From NCBI RefSeq assembly GCF_004366355.1, contig NZ_SODV01000001.1, forward strand, positions 372,001 to 436,000: DNA of 64,000 nt, in the 5' to 3' direction. Source of the stretch: Dinghuibacter silviterrae (lineage in GTDB: Bacteria > Bacteroidota > Bacteroidia > Chitinophagales > Chitinophagaceae). Shown in pieces: positions 16,080 through 24,168 of this stretch. Position 1 is the stretch's first letter; each line of letters opens with the position of its first letter. Under the pieces are notes generated by a model, which saw nothing but the letters and a program-made list of their open reading frames with translations, was not told where the DNA came from and searched no databases. The translations under genes and the position numbers were made by a program.

Positions 16080-17246
16080 TTACCCCTCCTGCCCATTCCA
16101 CAACGCCCCCCCTATACTATTCCGCGACGCCCCCGTCACAGACGCCAGCGTATTTTCCTCCTGCCGCAACCGCAGCACTCCAAACAAGGCCATCACCAAT
16201 GCTTCCTTGAAGTCCACCACCCCGGCTTCCGGCACCGTCGCCTGTATACCCAGCGATGCGAGGTTTTCCCGGAGTCGTTCCATCAGGAACCCGTTGTGGG
16301 CCCCGCCCCCCGTGACAAGCATCTCCCTGGCGGGCATTTCCGCCACGCGCCGGTCCGAAAGGGCCGCACCCACCTGCCGGGCGATGTGTTCCACGTAAGT
16401 CCTCAGCCCATCCTCCACCGTACACCCACTCTCCCGGATGGTCCCATAGACCATCCGGATACCAAACGCATTGTCCAGGGACTTCGGAGGCGCCTGCCGG
16501 TAATACGCCAACCCGTCCAGGGTCTTCAAAAGCGACGGAACGACCTTTCCCGAGGCCGCCAGCACCCCGTCCCGATCGAAGGGAACCCCCTTTTGCTCCG
16601 CCAGCAGGTTGAGCACCCGGTTGGCCGGGCAAACGTCGAAGGCGATCCCCGCCGCTGTATCCGATACATTGGCGATGCCGCCTAAGTTGAGAAAGTACCT
16701 CTGTCCAGGGAACAATAACTTTTCCCCGATCGGGATGATGGGCGCGCCTTGTCCCCCCAGCGCCACGTCCAGTGCCCGCAGGTCGGACACTGTCTGCAGC
16801 CCGGTCACCGCCGCAATGGCGGCGCCGCTGCCCAATTGCGCCGTCATGCCCGGAACTGACGACCCGGCGCCGTGTCCCGCTGGCGCTTCGGCCCCGTGAC
16901 CCGCCGGCGCCCCGGCACCGCGGCCTCCGGCCGCCGGCTGATGAAATACCGTATGCCCATGGGACGCCACCAGTTGCACCTGAAAATCAAGCCCGCGGTC
17001 CCGTATAAAAGCATTTACTTTTTCCCCGAGAAAATGTCCATATTCCTGGTCCAGGAGCAAATACGTCCGCGCATCCAGTGTCGCCGCCCCCTCCAGCCTC
17101 GAACGCCATTCGGGGGTGTAGGGAACGGTTTCCGCGGCTTCGAAGGTATACCCCCATTTACCAGCCCCGGCATGCAGGTGCACGTAAGCAAGATCCAATC
17201 CATCCAAAGAACTTCCACTCATGAGACCCAGAACCCGGTATATCAT
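16080..17246 (-). CDS. anmK: Anhydro-N-acetylmuramic acid kinase
   Basis: Recycles peptidoglycan 1,6-anhydro-MurNAc to MurNAc-6-phosphate with ATP. The protein has 388 aa: GLMSGSSLDGLD (7-18, ATP/sugar site), SHGHTVFH (95-102), RALDVALGGQGAPIIP (sugar-binding and catalytic region), NLGGIANVSD, and TGGGAHN near the C terminus. I start it at ATG 17246 (MIYRVLGLMSG), not the upstream ATG at 17408, which lies inside the divergent upp gene. A Gly/Ala-rich insertion with a repeated APAGHGA unit sits at about 104-133. Confidence 0.93.
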   Translation of the reverse strand: MIYRVLGLMSGSSLDGLDLAYVHLHAGAGKWGYTFEAAETVPYTPEWRSRLEGAATLDARTYLLLDQEYGHFLGEKVNAFIRDRGLDFQVQLVASHGHTVFHQPAAGGRGAGAPAGHGAEAPAGHGAGSSVPGMTAQLGSGAAIAAVTGLQTVSDLRALDVALGGQGAPIIPIGEKLLFPGQRYFLNLGGIANVSDTAAGIAFDVCPANRVLNLLAEQKGVPFDRDGVLAASGKVVPSLLKTLDGLAYYRQAPPKSLDNAFGIRMVYGTIRESGCTVEDGLRTYVEHIARQVGAALSDRRVAEMPAREMLVTGGGAHNGFLMERLRENLASLGIQATVPEAGVVDFKEALVMALFGVLRLRQEENTLASVTGASRNSIGGALWNGQEG

Positions 17247-17256
17247 ACAAAAAGTA

Positions 17257-17264
17257 TAGATTTG
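17257..17264 (+). promoter_or_regulatory. Candidate -7 element for upp (TAGATTTG)
   Basis: An exact TAnnTTTG match 28 nt upstream of the upp start, in the 46-nt gap between the divergent anmK and upp genes. No clear TTTG is found 19-21 nt further upstream. Confidence 0.4.
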
Positions 17265-17292
17265 TCGGCCAAAGCTGCAATTTCGCACATTT

Positions 17293-17946
17293 ATGGCAGT
17301 AGTCAATCTCAGCTCCACACATTCCTTATTGACCAATTGGATCTCCGAACTCCGGAACGTCGAGGTGCAAACCGACAGGATGCGCTTCCGGCGCAACCTC
17401 GAACGCATCGGAGAGGTTTTTGCCTACGAGATCAGCCGGCAACTGCCGTGGGAAGCGGCGGAAGTCGCTACGCCCATGGGTACCGCTACCGCCAAGGTCC
17501 TCAAAGAGCAACCCGTACTGGCGACGATCCTCCGGGCCGGTCTGCCGCTCCATCAAGGCCTGCTCAACTATTTCGATAAAGCCGACAACGCGTTTATTTC
17601 CGCATACCGCAAGCACCATAGGGACGGTACATTCGAGATCAGCCTCGAATATGTCAGCTGCCCGTCCCTCGAAGGCCGTGTTCTTATCGTGTCCGACCCG
17701 ATGCTGGCCACCGGGGCTTCCCTCGTAAAAACACTGCAATTCCTTAAGGAAGAAGGGCATCCCTCTGAAATTCATGTCGTAGCCGCCATCGCCTGTACGG
17801 TGGGAATCGAAACGGTACTACGGAACCATCCGTCCGTACACATTTGGTGCGGCGACATAGACGACGAACTCACCGCAAAAGGGTACATTGTTCCCGGGTT
17901 GGGAGACGCAGGGGACCTGGCCTTCGGGGTCAAGGTTCAAATGTAA
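17293..17946 (+). CDS. upp: Uracil phosphoribosyltransferase
   Basis: Pyrimidine salvage: uracil plus PRPP gives UMP. The protein has 217 aa. The PRPP-binding loop is VLIVSDPMLATGASLVKTL (about 136-154) and the uracil-binding C-terminal segment is GYIVPGLGDAGDLAFG. It is divergent from anmK with a 46-nt gap. It stands alone here, without a uracil permease nearby. Confidence 0.95.
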   Translation: MAVVNLSSTHSLLTNWISELRNVEVQTDRMRFRRNLERIGEVFAYEISRQLPWEAAEVATPMGTATAKVLKEQPVLATILRAGLPLHQGLLNYFDKADNAFISAYRKHHRDGTFEISLEYVSCPSLEGRVLIVSDPMLATGASLVKTLQFLKEEGHPSEIHVVAAIACTVGIETVLRNHPSVHIWCGDIDDELTAKGYIVPGLGDAGDLAFGVKVQM

Positions 17947-18047
17947 ATTTTCCGTACTTTTATATCAATTGACCACTCTTTTACGTTTATGACGGGAAGC
18001 TTCCGGTTGAACCGCGTTAGCGCCGTAATCCTAGAAAATCCTGACTG

Positions 18048-19067
18048 ATGAAAAAATGGCTGACATCATCATTGCTGCTGATCCTCTTTTGCACCACTGT
18101 CCGTGCACAGGATCCCCATTTTTCGCAGTTCTTCGCCTCCCCACTGACGCTCAACCCCGCCCTGACCGGTAAATTCGACGGACTCTACCGGATCGCCGGC
18201 AACTACCGCAACCAATGGCCCACCATCAATAACGCCTTTACGACCGCCACGATTTCGGCCGATACACGCATACTCGGCGACCGTATCCCGGAAAACGACG
18301 ACTTCGGGATCGGTATCCTTGGTCTGACGGACCAACAAGCCGACGGCGTGCTAAACCAAAACTATATTTCCCTTTCCACCGCCTATCACAAGGGCCTGGA
18401 TGAAGACGGGTATCACCAGCTGTCGATCGGATTCCAGGCGACGTATGCCAGCAGCCGGCTCGACGGAACCAAGGTGAACCTGGGGGACGAACTTGCACCC
18501 GATGGCACCTGGACGGTTCCTTCCAACGACCCCTTTGCCAACCGGGTTTTCCAACTGCATTATTTCGATTTCAATACCGGCGTACTCTACAACGGCTCGA
18601 CCAGTGACCGGAACAACTTCTATATCGGCGGATCCCTATACCACATCAACCATCCCAAGGAAAGTTTTGACGACGCCAACTACTACCTGCCCACGCGCTG
18701 GACGGTTCACGCGGGGGGACATTTTCCCATCGCCGACAACGCCTCCGTCTACCTGAGCGCCCTTCACCAATCCCAGGCAGGGGCCAACGAAACCGTCGCC
18801 GGGGCGGCCATCGCCCTCAACGCCAACGACGACTGGTACGTCAATCCGACCAATGTTTACGTGGGCGCATGGGTCCGGTTTGGCGACGCCATCCTGCCCT
18901 ATATATCCATGGAATTCTCCGGTTTGCAGATCGGTCTCTCCTACGATACCAACATCTCCCCCCTGAAAACGGCGTCCAACAGCCGTGGTGGTATCGAAGT
19001 GTCGCTGATCTATATCAAGAAGCCATCCGATCCCAACAAACGCCACCTCAACTGTCCGAAGTTCTAG
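18048..19067 (+). CDS. PorP/SprF family type IX secretion membrane protein
   Basis: A 339-aa outer-membrane protein with a signal peptide (SSLLLILFCTTVRAQ) followed by the family start DPHFSQFFASPLTLNPALTGKFDG. SprF-like proteins assist T9SS export of specific partners such as SprB adhesins in gliding Bacteroidota. Its usual large adhesin partner is not visible next to it. The last 20 nt overlap the convergent Mpg gene. Confidence 0.9.
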   Translation: MKKWLTSSLLLILFCTTVRAQDPHFSQFFASPLTLNPALTGKFDGLYRIAGNYRNQWPTINNAFTTATISADTRILGDRIPENDDFGIGILGLTDQQADGVLNQNYISLSTAYHKGLDEDGYHQLSIGFQATYASSRLDGTKVNLGDELAPDGTWTVPSNDPFANRVFQLHYFDFNTGVLYNGSTSDRNNFYIGGSLYHINHPKESFDDANYYLPTRWTVHAGGHFPIADNASVYLSALHQSQAGANETVAGAAIALNANDDWYVNPTNVYVGAWVRFGDAILPYISMEFSGLQIGLSYDTNISPLKTASNSRGGIEVSLIYIKKPSDPNKRHLNCPKF

Positions 19068-19683
19068 CCGCGCGCGGCGCCTTGCTCACGTGCGCATGGC
19101 CCCTCACCGAAAACCGGTACGGTAGTAAGGCATCCTCACCGGCATAGTCCACACCGATCCGTGGAGAAGCCACAATATCCTCCGGAGCAAATACGAACGC
19201 ATCCTCCGCGATATAGATGTCATTCCCCAGCAGGCTCGCGCCCGTCAAAGTCGTGCGGATGCCTAGCGCGACAGACACATTCCCGGGCCCCCTGCCCAAG
19301 GACTTGTCGCCAAAAACTTTGCCCGTTCGGCGAAGCATCACCTCCATCCCTTCCAAGGGTTCGATCCCCCGGATCAACACCGCGTGTGGCGTATCCGCTT
19401 CGTGCGTCACCACGTTGAAAAGGTGGTGGATGCCGTAACACAAATACACGTACGCGGTGCCCCCGCGTCCATACATGACCTCCGTCCGGTCTGTCCGTCT
19501 TCCGCCAAACGCGTGCGAGGCCCGGTCGATCTGTCCGGCATACGCCTCCGTTTCCACGATGCGCCCGCTGGTGTATTCGCCCCCGATCCTCGTCACCAGG
19601 ACCTTTCCGATCAATTCCCTGGCGATCAGGGTCACATCCGGGCGTTCGTAAAATGCCCTGGGTAGCTTTTTTATCCGCTGCAT
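19048..19683 (-). CDS. DNA-3-methyladenine glycosylase, AAG/MPG family
   Basis: A 211-aa base-excision enzyme of the alkyladenine glycosylase fold, which flips out 3-methyladenine, hypoxanthine or ethenoadenine. Motifs: ARELIGKVLVTR (about 21-32), ETEAYAG (about 45-51), RTDRTEVMYGRGGTAYVYLCYG (about 63-84), FNVVTH and LGRGPGNV. It runs convergently into the PorP/SprF gene with a 20-nt overlap. Confidence 0.93.
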   Translation of the reverse strand: MQRIKKLPRAFYERPDVTLIARELIGKVLVTRIGGEYTSGRIVETEAYAGQIDRASHAFGGRRTDRTEVMYGRGGTAYVYLCYGIHHLFNVVTHEADTPHAVLIRGIEPLEGMEVMLRRTGKVFGDKSLGRGPGNVSVALGIRTTLTGASLLGNDIYIAEDAFVFAPEDIVASPRIGVDYAGEDALLPYRFSVRGHAHVSKAPRAARTSDS

Positions 19684-19724
19684 CCGTCTAAATCAGTTAT
19701 TTTCGAACCTGAAAATCGTCCTAC

Positions 19725-20489
19725 TTGCTCAAGGAACTCATTATATCCTTCCAGTCCTATTACCAGGCACACCTGTTTATACGCCAGCACAAATTATGGA
19801 AATGGATCATTATACCGGGTATCCTTTACGCCATCCTTTTTTGCGCCGGTTTTTGGTTTTTCCTGAAGTCTTCCAACGAAGCCATCGGACACCTGACCGC
19901 CCTGCTGGGTATCCGGCGCTGGCTCGAAACCATGCAAAGCAGCTGGCTGAACTTCTTTGTCCTTTTTGACGACCTGATACTAAGGCTCGTCCTGTTGTTT
20001 TTTTATTTTTCCCTCTTCAAATACCTCATCCTCATTACGGGGTCTCCGCTCTTCGCCTACCTCAGCGAGCGCATCGACGCCATCAACATGGGGACCGACT
20101 ATCAATTCCGCTGGAGGTCGTTGTGGAAGGATATGGGCAGGGGCGCCAGCCAGGCGTTGCGCAACGCCCTTTGGCAAACCGTCTATACTTTCACCCTTTT
20201 GATCGTGTCGTTTATCCCCGTGGTTGGCTGGATCACACCCCTGGTCGCCTTTCTGATAGAGTGCTATTACTACGGCTTCTCCATGCTGGACTACAGCTGC
20301 GCCCACCACGGCCTTTCCAGGTCCAGGAGCGTGGAATTTATAGGAGAACGCCGGGGCCTGGCGCTGGGCAATGGCATCGTCTTTTATGCCATGCACGTGG
20401 TCCTCGTGCTTGGATGGGTACTGGCCCCTACCTACGCCCTCGTCGCCGCGGCGCTGAGCCTTTATCCCCATAAACAACAAACGGCATGA
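19725..20489 (+). CDS. EI24/CysZ-like integral membrane protein
   Basis: A 254-aa inner-membrane protein with about four strong membrane segments (IIPGILYAILFCAGFWFFL near 27-46, LVLLFFYFSLFKYLILI near 89-105, TFTLLIVSFIPVVGW and ALGNGIVFYAMHVVLVLGWVL). The EI24 superfamily includes CysZ sulfate permeases, but transport of sulfate is not established for this branch. The start is TTG 19725, giving MLKELIISFQSYYQA, where family similarity begins. It is coupled to the next gene by an ATGA overlap. Confidence 0.75.
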   Translation: MLKELIISFQSYYQAHLFIRQHKLWKWIIIPGILYAILFCAGFWFFLKSSNEAIGHLTALLGIRRWLETMQSSWLNFFVLFDDLILRLVLLFFYFSLFKYLILITGSPLFAYLSERIDAINMGTDYQFRWRSLWKDMGRGASQALRNALWQTVYTFTLLIVSFIPVVGWITPLVAFLIECYYYGFSMLDYSCAHHGLSRSRSVEFIGERRGLALGNGIVFYAMHVVLVLGWVLAPTYALVAAALSLYPHKQQTA

Positions 20490-21184
20490 AGGCGCGCGTT
20501 TACCTCATCCCGACCGTACTGGCCGAAGATGTCCTGGACCCCATCCCTGCATACATACTCCCCGCTGTAAAACAATGCCATGTCCTTTATGTCGAAAACG
20601 AAAGGACGGCGCGGCGGTATCTCAAGAAACTCTCCAGGGACATCGTGATCGACGATTATAAATGGACCCCCATCCACAAAGCCGAAGAGCCCGTCCTTAC
20701 TGCCTTCAGGGCTGACCTGGAGGCAGGCCTTACCATCGGCATCCTCAGCGAAGCCGGCTGTCCCGGCGTTGCCGACCCCGGTCAGCTCCTGGTCGCCTGC
20801 GCGCAGGAAGCGGGGGCCGTCGTCAGCCCGCTAACGGGTCCCAGTTCGATTTTTTTGGGGCTCATGGCCAGCGGCATGAACGGCCAGCTTTTCCGGTTCA
20901 ATGGGTATCTCCCCATCGAGCCCGGGGAACGGGTAAAGGCACTCCGCCGTCTTGAAACCGAGACCCACCTCACCGGCTGTACGCAGATATTTATTGAAAC
21001 ACCCTATCGCAACAATGCGCTGCTCGACACGATTCTGAAAACCTGTCGCCCAGTCACCCGTCTATGTATCGCACGGGACATCACGGGCCCCACCGAGGCA
21101 ATAAACACAAAAACAGTAGCCTCGTGGAAGCAATCGCCTCCCGACCTTCACAAAATCCCCGTACTGTTTATATTAGGTCATTGA
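20486..21184 (+). CDS. Tetrapyrrole-methylase-fold SAM methyltransferase, RsmI-like
   Basis: A 232-aa methyltransferase. Motifs GILSEAGCPGVADPGQLLV (about 85-103) and SPLTGPSSIFLGLMASG (about 113-129) are those of the RsmI (16S rRNA C1402 2'-O-methylase) family. It lacks the long C-terminal domain of proteobacterial RsmI and represents the short Bacteroidota relative, so its exact substrate is uncertain. ATGA overlap with the EI24 gene; convergent 7-nt overlap with the next gene. Confidence 0.85.
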   Translation: MKARVYLIPTVLAEDVLDPIPAYILPAVKQCHVLYVENERTARRYLKKLSRDIVIDDYKWTPIHKAEEPVLTAFRADLEAGLTIGILSEAGCPGVADPGQLLVACAQEAGAVVSPLTGPSSIFLGLMASGMNGQLFRFNGYLPIEPGERVKALRRLETETHLTGCTQIFIETPYRNNALLDTILKTCRPVTRLCIARDITGPTEAINTKTVASWKQSPPDLHKIPVLFILGH

Positions 21185-21576
21185 GGAAACTGCGTCGCTC
21201 CGCCGCCCTCCCCCTGTATCGCAATGATACTATCCACGACAAAGCGGCTCTCTCCCCGCCACGGCAAGCCGCCCAGGTATTCCTTGTAGTGTAGTTCGAC
21301 GGATTTGGTTCCACTCAGCATGAGCTTGTTCGCCACTTCCTCATCGACGACGGAGAAATTGAAGACGTTGGACTGAAGCGCGCCGGCTACCTTGGAACCA
21401 AAGCCGGCCTGGATCATTTTGCCTTCGTAGGTCTTGAAGATCACACCCCTTTTGGTGACATAATTGAGGTTCCCGGAGGAGACGCCGGTACTGTATACGA
21501 AATAAAAGCGATAGTAAAAGAAAATCGCGATGATAACAACGATCACGATGGTGAGCCAGGTAACAACTTTTTTCAT
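21178..21576 (-). CDS. Conserved membrane-anchored hypothetical protein
   Basis: A 132-aa protein with one N-terminal transmembrane helix (WLTIVIVVIIAIFFYYRF, about 7-24) and a periplasmic domain with the segments NYVTKRGVIFKTYEGKMIQ and LHYKEYLGGLPWRGES. I recognise it as a recurrent Bacteroidota type (FKTYEG proteins) without known function. It is followed on the same strand by nothing; upstream of it is the M28 peptidase with an 11-nt gap, suggesting cotranscription. Confidence 0.7.
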   Translation of the reverse strand: MKKVVTWLTIVIVVIIAIFFYYRFYFVYSTGVSSGNLNYVTKRGVIFKTYEGKMIQAGFGSKVAGALQSNVFNFSVVDEEVANKLMLSGTKSVELHYKEYLGGLPWRGESRFVVDSIIAIQGEGGGATQFPQ

Positions 21577-21587
21577 CTTGGGCGGGT

Positions 21588-22943
21588 TTATATACCGTAC
21601 TTGCTTACAAGATATATCAAAGCGGTCATATTTACAGCCCCCAGCAACAATTCGCGGCGGTTGACTGCTTCAAAAACGTCATTGCCCGCGTGGTGGAAGT
21701 CGAAGTACCGCTGCGAATCCGGTAACAGCTCGCCGACCACGGCTTTGGCCCTGACCAGCGGATCCACATCGGCACCACCGCCGCCAACCCTCCATTCATA
21801 GACCCCGTAAGGCTCAAACAACGGTGCCCAATCCGTAAACGCCTTGAGCTGTGCGCCCTTGGCACCGATGGAGAAGCCCCTGGGTGTAAAGCCGCCATTG
21901 TCGCTTTCCAGTCCGAAGATGTATTGCAAACCGTCGGCCACCGCGTTATCCGAATATGCCTTTCCACCCCGTCCCCCGTTCTCCTCGTTCATGAACATCA
22001 CAGCCCGGACCGTTCTCGCCGGCCGGATCCCTTGCGCCTTGAGCGCCCGGATGACCTCGATGCTTTGCACGATCCCCGCCCCGTCGTCCTGGGCACCTTC
22101 CGCCAGGTCCCAGGAATCCAGGTGTCCACCAACGGTGACCACCTCGTCCGGGTGTTCGCTCCCACGGATCTCGCCGATCACGTTATACGAAGGCGCATCG
22201 GGCAGCATCCGGCAGGACGCCTTCATAAAAATGCTCTTTACCGCGCCCTTAGCGACCAAAACATGGAGCCGCTCGGCGTCGTTCGTGCTCACAGCAAAAG
22301 CAGGAATTTTTGGCATCGTGCTGTCATAACGCGTGGTGCCCGTATGGGGGAAATCGTTGAGAGAAGTAGACAAGGTCCTCAGGATAAAACCAACCGCCCC
22401 GTATTTCGCCGCCGCACTCGGGCCCATTACCCGGTAACGAACCGCGTCGCTGTACGCCGAGAAAGTATTGACCAGGGTCTGGTTCATGGGGTAATTGAGA
22501 AAAACAATCCGGCCGCTCAGCCCCTTCTTACCCAATTTATCCAGTTCGTCAAAAGACCGGACCTCCACGACGGAGGCCGTCAACCCCGTGGCCGGTGTGC
22601 CCACCGAATTGCCAAGGGCGCATACGGCCAGCGAAACCCGCCCATTGCCCGTCACGGCGTAGGCTTCTTCTTTCGCACCCCGTTCCCAGTGCGGGACCAT
22701 ACAAGGCTGGAGATAGACGGTATCGGCGCCCGCTTCCCTGAGCATGGCTTCGGTCAGGGCTACCGCCTTTGCCGCGTTGGCTGACCCGGACAAGCGTGCC
22801 GGGGCTTGTTTGCACAGGATGCGCAGGTTGTTGTATGCCTGCCCGTTGGTCAGGATATCGTCGGCCATCCGCCGGATGATCGCGGAATCCTGGGCAAACG
22901 CGCCGGATACCGGGAAAACAAGAACCCAAAGAAGTTTTCTCAT
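21588..22943 (-). CDS. Secreted M28 family zinc peptidase
   Basis: A 451-aa exopeptidase with a signal peptide (LWVLVFPVSGAFAQ). It has an inserted PA-like domain (about 120-210) and a catalytic M28 domain: zinc-ligand motif VGGHLDSWDLAEGAQDDG (about 269-286), catalytic Glu in NEENGG (about 319) and His in DFHHAGND (about 425). It resembles carboxypeptidase Q/aminopeptidase types, cleaving dipeptides or N-terminal residues outside the cytoplasm. Confidence 0.9.
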   Translation of the reverse strand: MRKLLWVLVFPVSGAFAQDSAIIRRMADDILTNGQAYNNLRILCKQAPARLSGSANAAKAVALTEAMLREAGADTVYLQPCMVPHWERGAKEEAYAVTGNGRVSLAVCALGNSVGTPATGLTASVVEVRSFDELDKLGKKGLSGRIVFLNYPMNQTLVNTFSAYSDAVRYRVMGPSAAAKYGAVGFILRTLSTSLNDFPHTGTTRYDSTMPKIPAFAVSTNDAERLHVLVAKGAVKSIFMKASCRMLPDAPSYNVIGEIRGSEHPDEVVTVGGHLDSWDLAEGAQDDGAGIVQSIEVIRALKAQGIRPARTVRAVMFMNEENGGRGGKAYSDNAVADGLQYIFGLESDNGGFTPRGFSIGAKGAQLKAFTDWAPLFEPYGVYEWRVGGGGADVDPLVRAKAVVGELLPDSQRYFDFHHAGNDVFEAVNRRELLLGAVNMTALIYLVSKYGI

Positions 22944-23031
22944 AAATAAGTTAGGTTACCGGGGTTACACCAACGGCTGTGCTAAGCTAATTAAATCTCC
23001 CTAACTTCACTCCCGCAAAGAACGAAAACAA

Positions 23032-24165
23032 ATGAGAATCGGGATAGTCTGTTATCCGACTTTTGGAGGAAGCGGTGTACTCGCCACGGAGCTGGGCAAG
23101 GCCCTTGCCGACAAAGGGCACTCGGTCCACTTCATCACCTACCGGGAGCCGGTCCGCCTGGGTGGATTCAACGCCAATATCTGCTACCACGAGGTGCGCG
23201 TACCCACCTATCCCCTTTTCGACTATCCGCCCTACGAATCGGCCCTGGCCTCTACCCTGGTGGACGTCACGCTCAACGACAACCTCGACCTCTTACACGT
23301 CCACTATGCCATCCCTCACGCCTCCGCGGCGTACATGGCCCAAAAGATCCTGGAGAAGAACCAGGGCCGGAAGATCCCCTTTATTACCACCCTCCACGGA
23401 ACCGACATCACCCTCGTGGGTAAGGACCAGACCTATGGTCCGGTGGTTGCCTTTTCCATCAACGAGTCGGACGCCATCACCGCCGTGTCCGACAACCTCA
23501 GGGAAGAAACCCTGAAGACCTTCCCCATCAACAAACCGATACAGGTCATCCACAACTTTGTCGACGTAAAACGGTTTCAGCGCAAGCCCTTCGACGCTTT
23601 CCGCAAGGTCATCGCCCCGGGAGGCGAGAAGATCCTACTCCACGCCTCGAACTTCCGGAAGATCAAACGTGTCGAGGACGTGATCCGCATCTTTGCCGAA
23701 GTCCGCCGGGCGCTCCCCGCCAAGCTATTGATGGTCGGTGACGGACCGGAACGGCACATGGCCGAATCCTTATGCCGGGAAACCGGGTTTTGTGACGACA
23801 TCCGTTTCGTGGGCAAACAGGAGCAAATGGAAGACATCCTGGCCATCTCCGACCTGTTCGTCCTTCCCTCCGAATACGAGAGCTTCGGCCTGTCCGCGCT
23901 CGAAGCCATGGCCGCGGGCGTCCCCGTCATCTCCACGGACGTGGGTGGCCTGCCGGAAATCATCCTCCAGGGGGAAACCGGTTTTATGGGCAGGGTGGGC
24001 GACGTCGAGGCGATGAGCAGGCACGCCATCCAGATATTGCAGGATGACACGCTTTACAAACAAATGAGCGCCCAAGCCAAAGCACAGGCGCGAAAATTCG
24101 ACATCCACAACATCGTGCCCCAGTACGAAGCGTTGTACCAACAATTTATCGGGAATCGCTCTTAA
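23032..24165 (+). CDS. bshA: N-acetyl-alpha-D-glucosaminyl L-malate synthase (bacillithiol biosynthesis)
   Basis: First step of bacillithiol synthesis: UDP-GlcNAc plus L-malate. This GT4 glycosyltransferase has 377 aa with CYPTFGGSGVLATELGKAL at 7-25, the acceptor loop TTLHGTDITLVGKDQ (about 120-134) and the C-terminal EX7E motif EYESFGLSALE (about 283-293). High similarity to the BshA subfamily, including NESDAITAVSDNLR, makes bacillithiol the expected product. bshB and bshC are not in the window. Confidence 0.93.
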   Translation: MRIGIVCYPTFGGSGVLATELGKALADKGHSVHFITYREPVRLGGFNANICYHEVRVPTYPLFDYPPYESALASTLVDVTLNDNLDLLHVHYAIPHASAAYMAQKILEKNQGRKIPFITTLHGTDITLVGKDQTYGPVVAFSINESDAITAVSDNLREETLKTFPINKPIQVIHNFVDVKRFQRKPFDAFRKVIAPGGEKILLHASNFRKIKRVEDVIRIFAEVRRALPAKLLMVGDGPERHMAESLCRETGFCDDIRFVGKQEQMEDILAISDLFVLPSEYESFGLSALEAMAAGVPVISTDVGGLPEIILQGETGFMGRVGDVEAMSRHAIQILQDDTLYKQMSAQAKAQARKFDIHNIVPQYEALYQQFIGNRS

Positions 24166-24168
24166 CGG

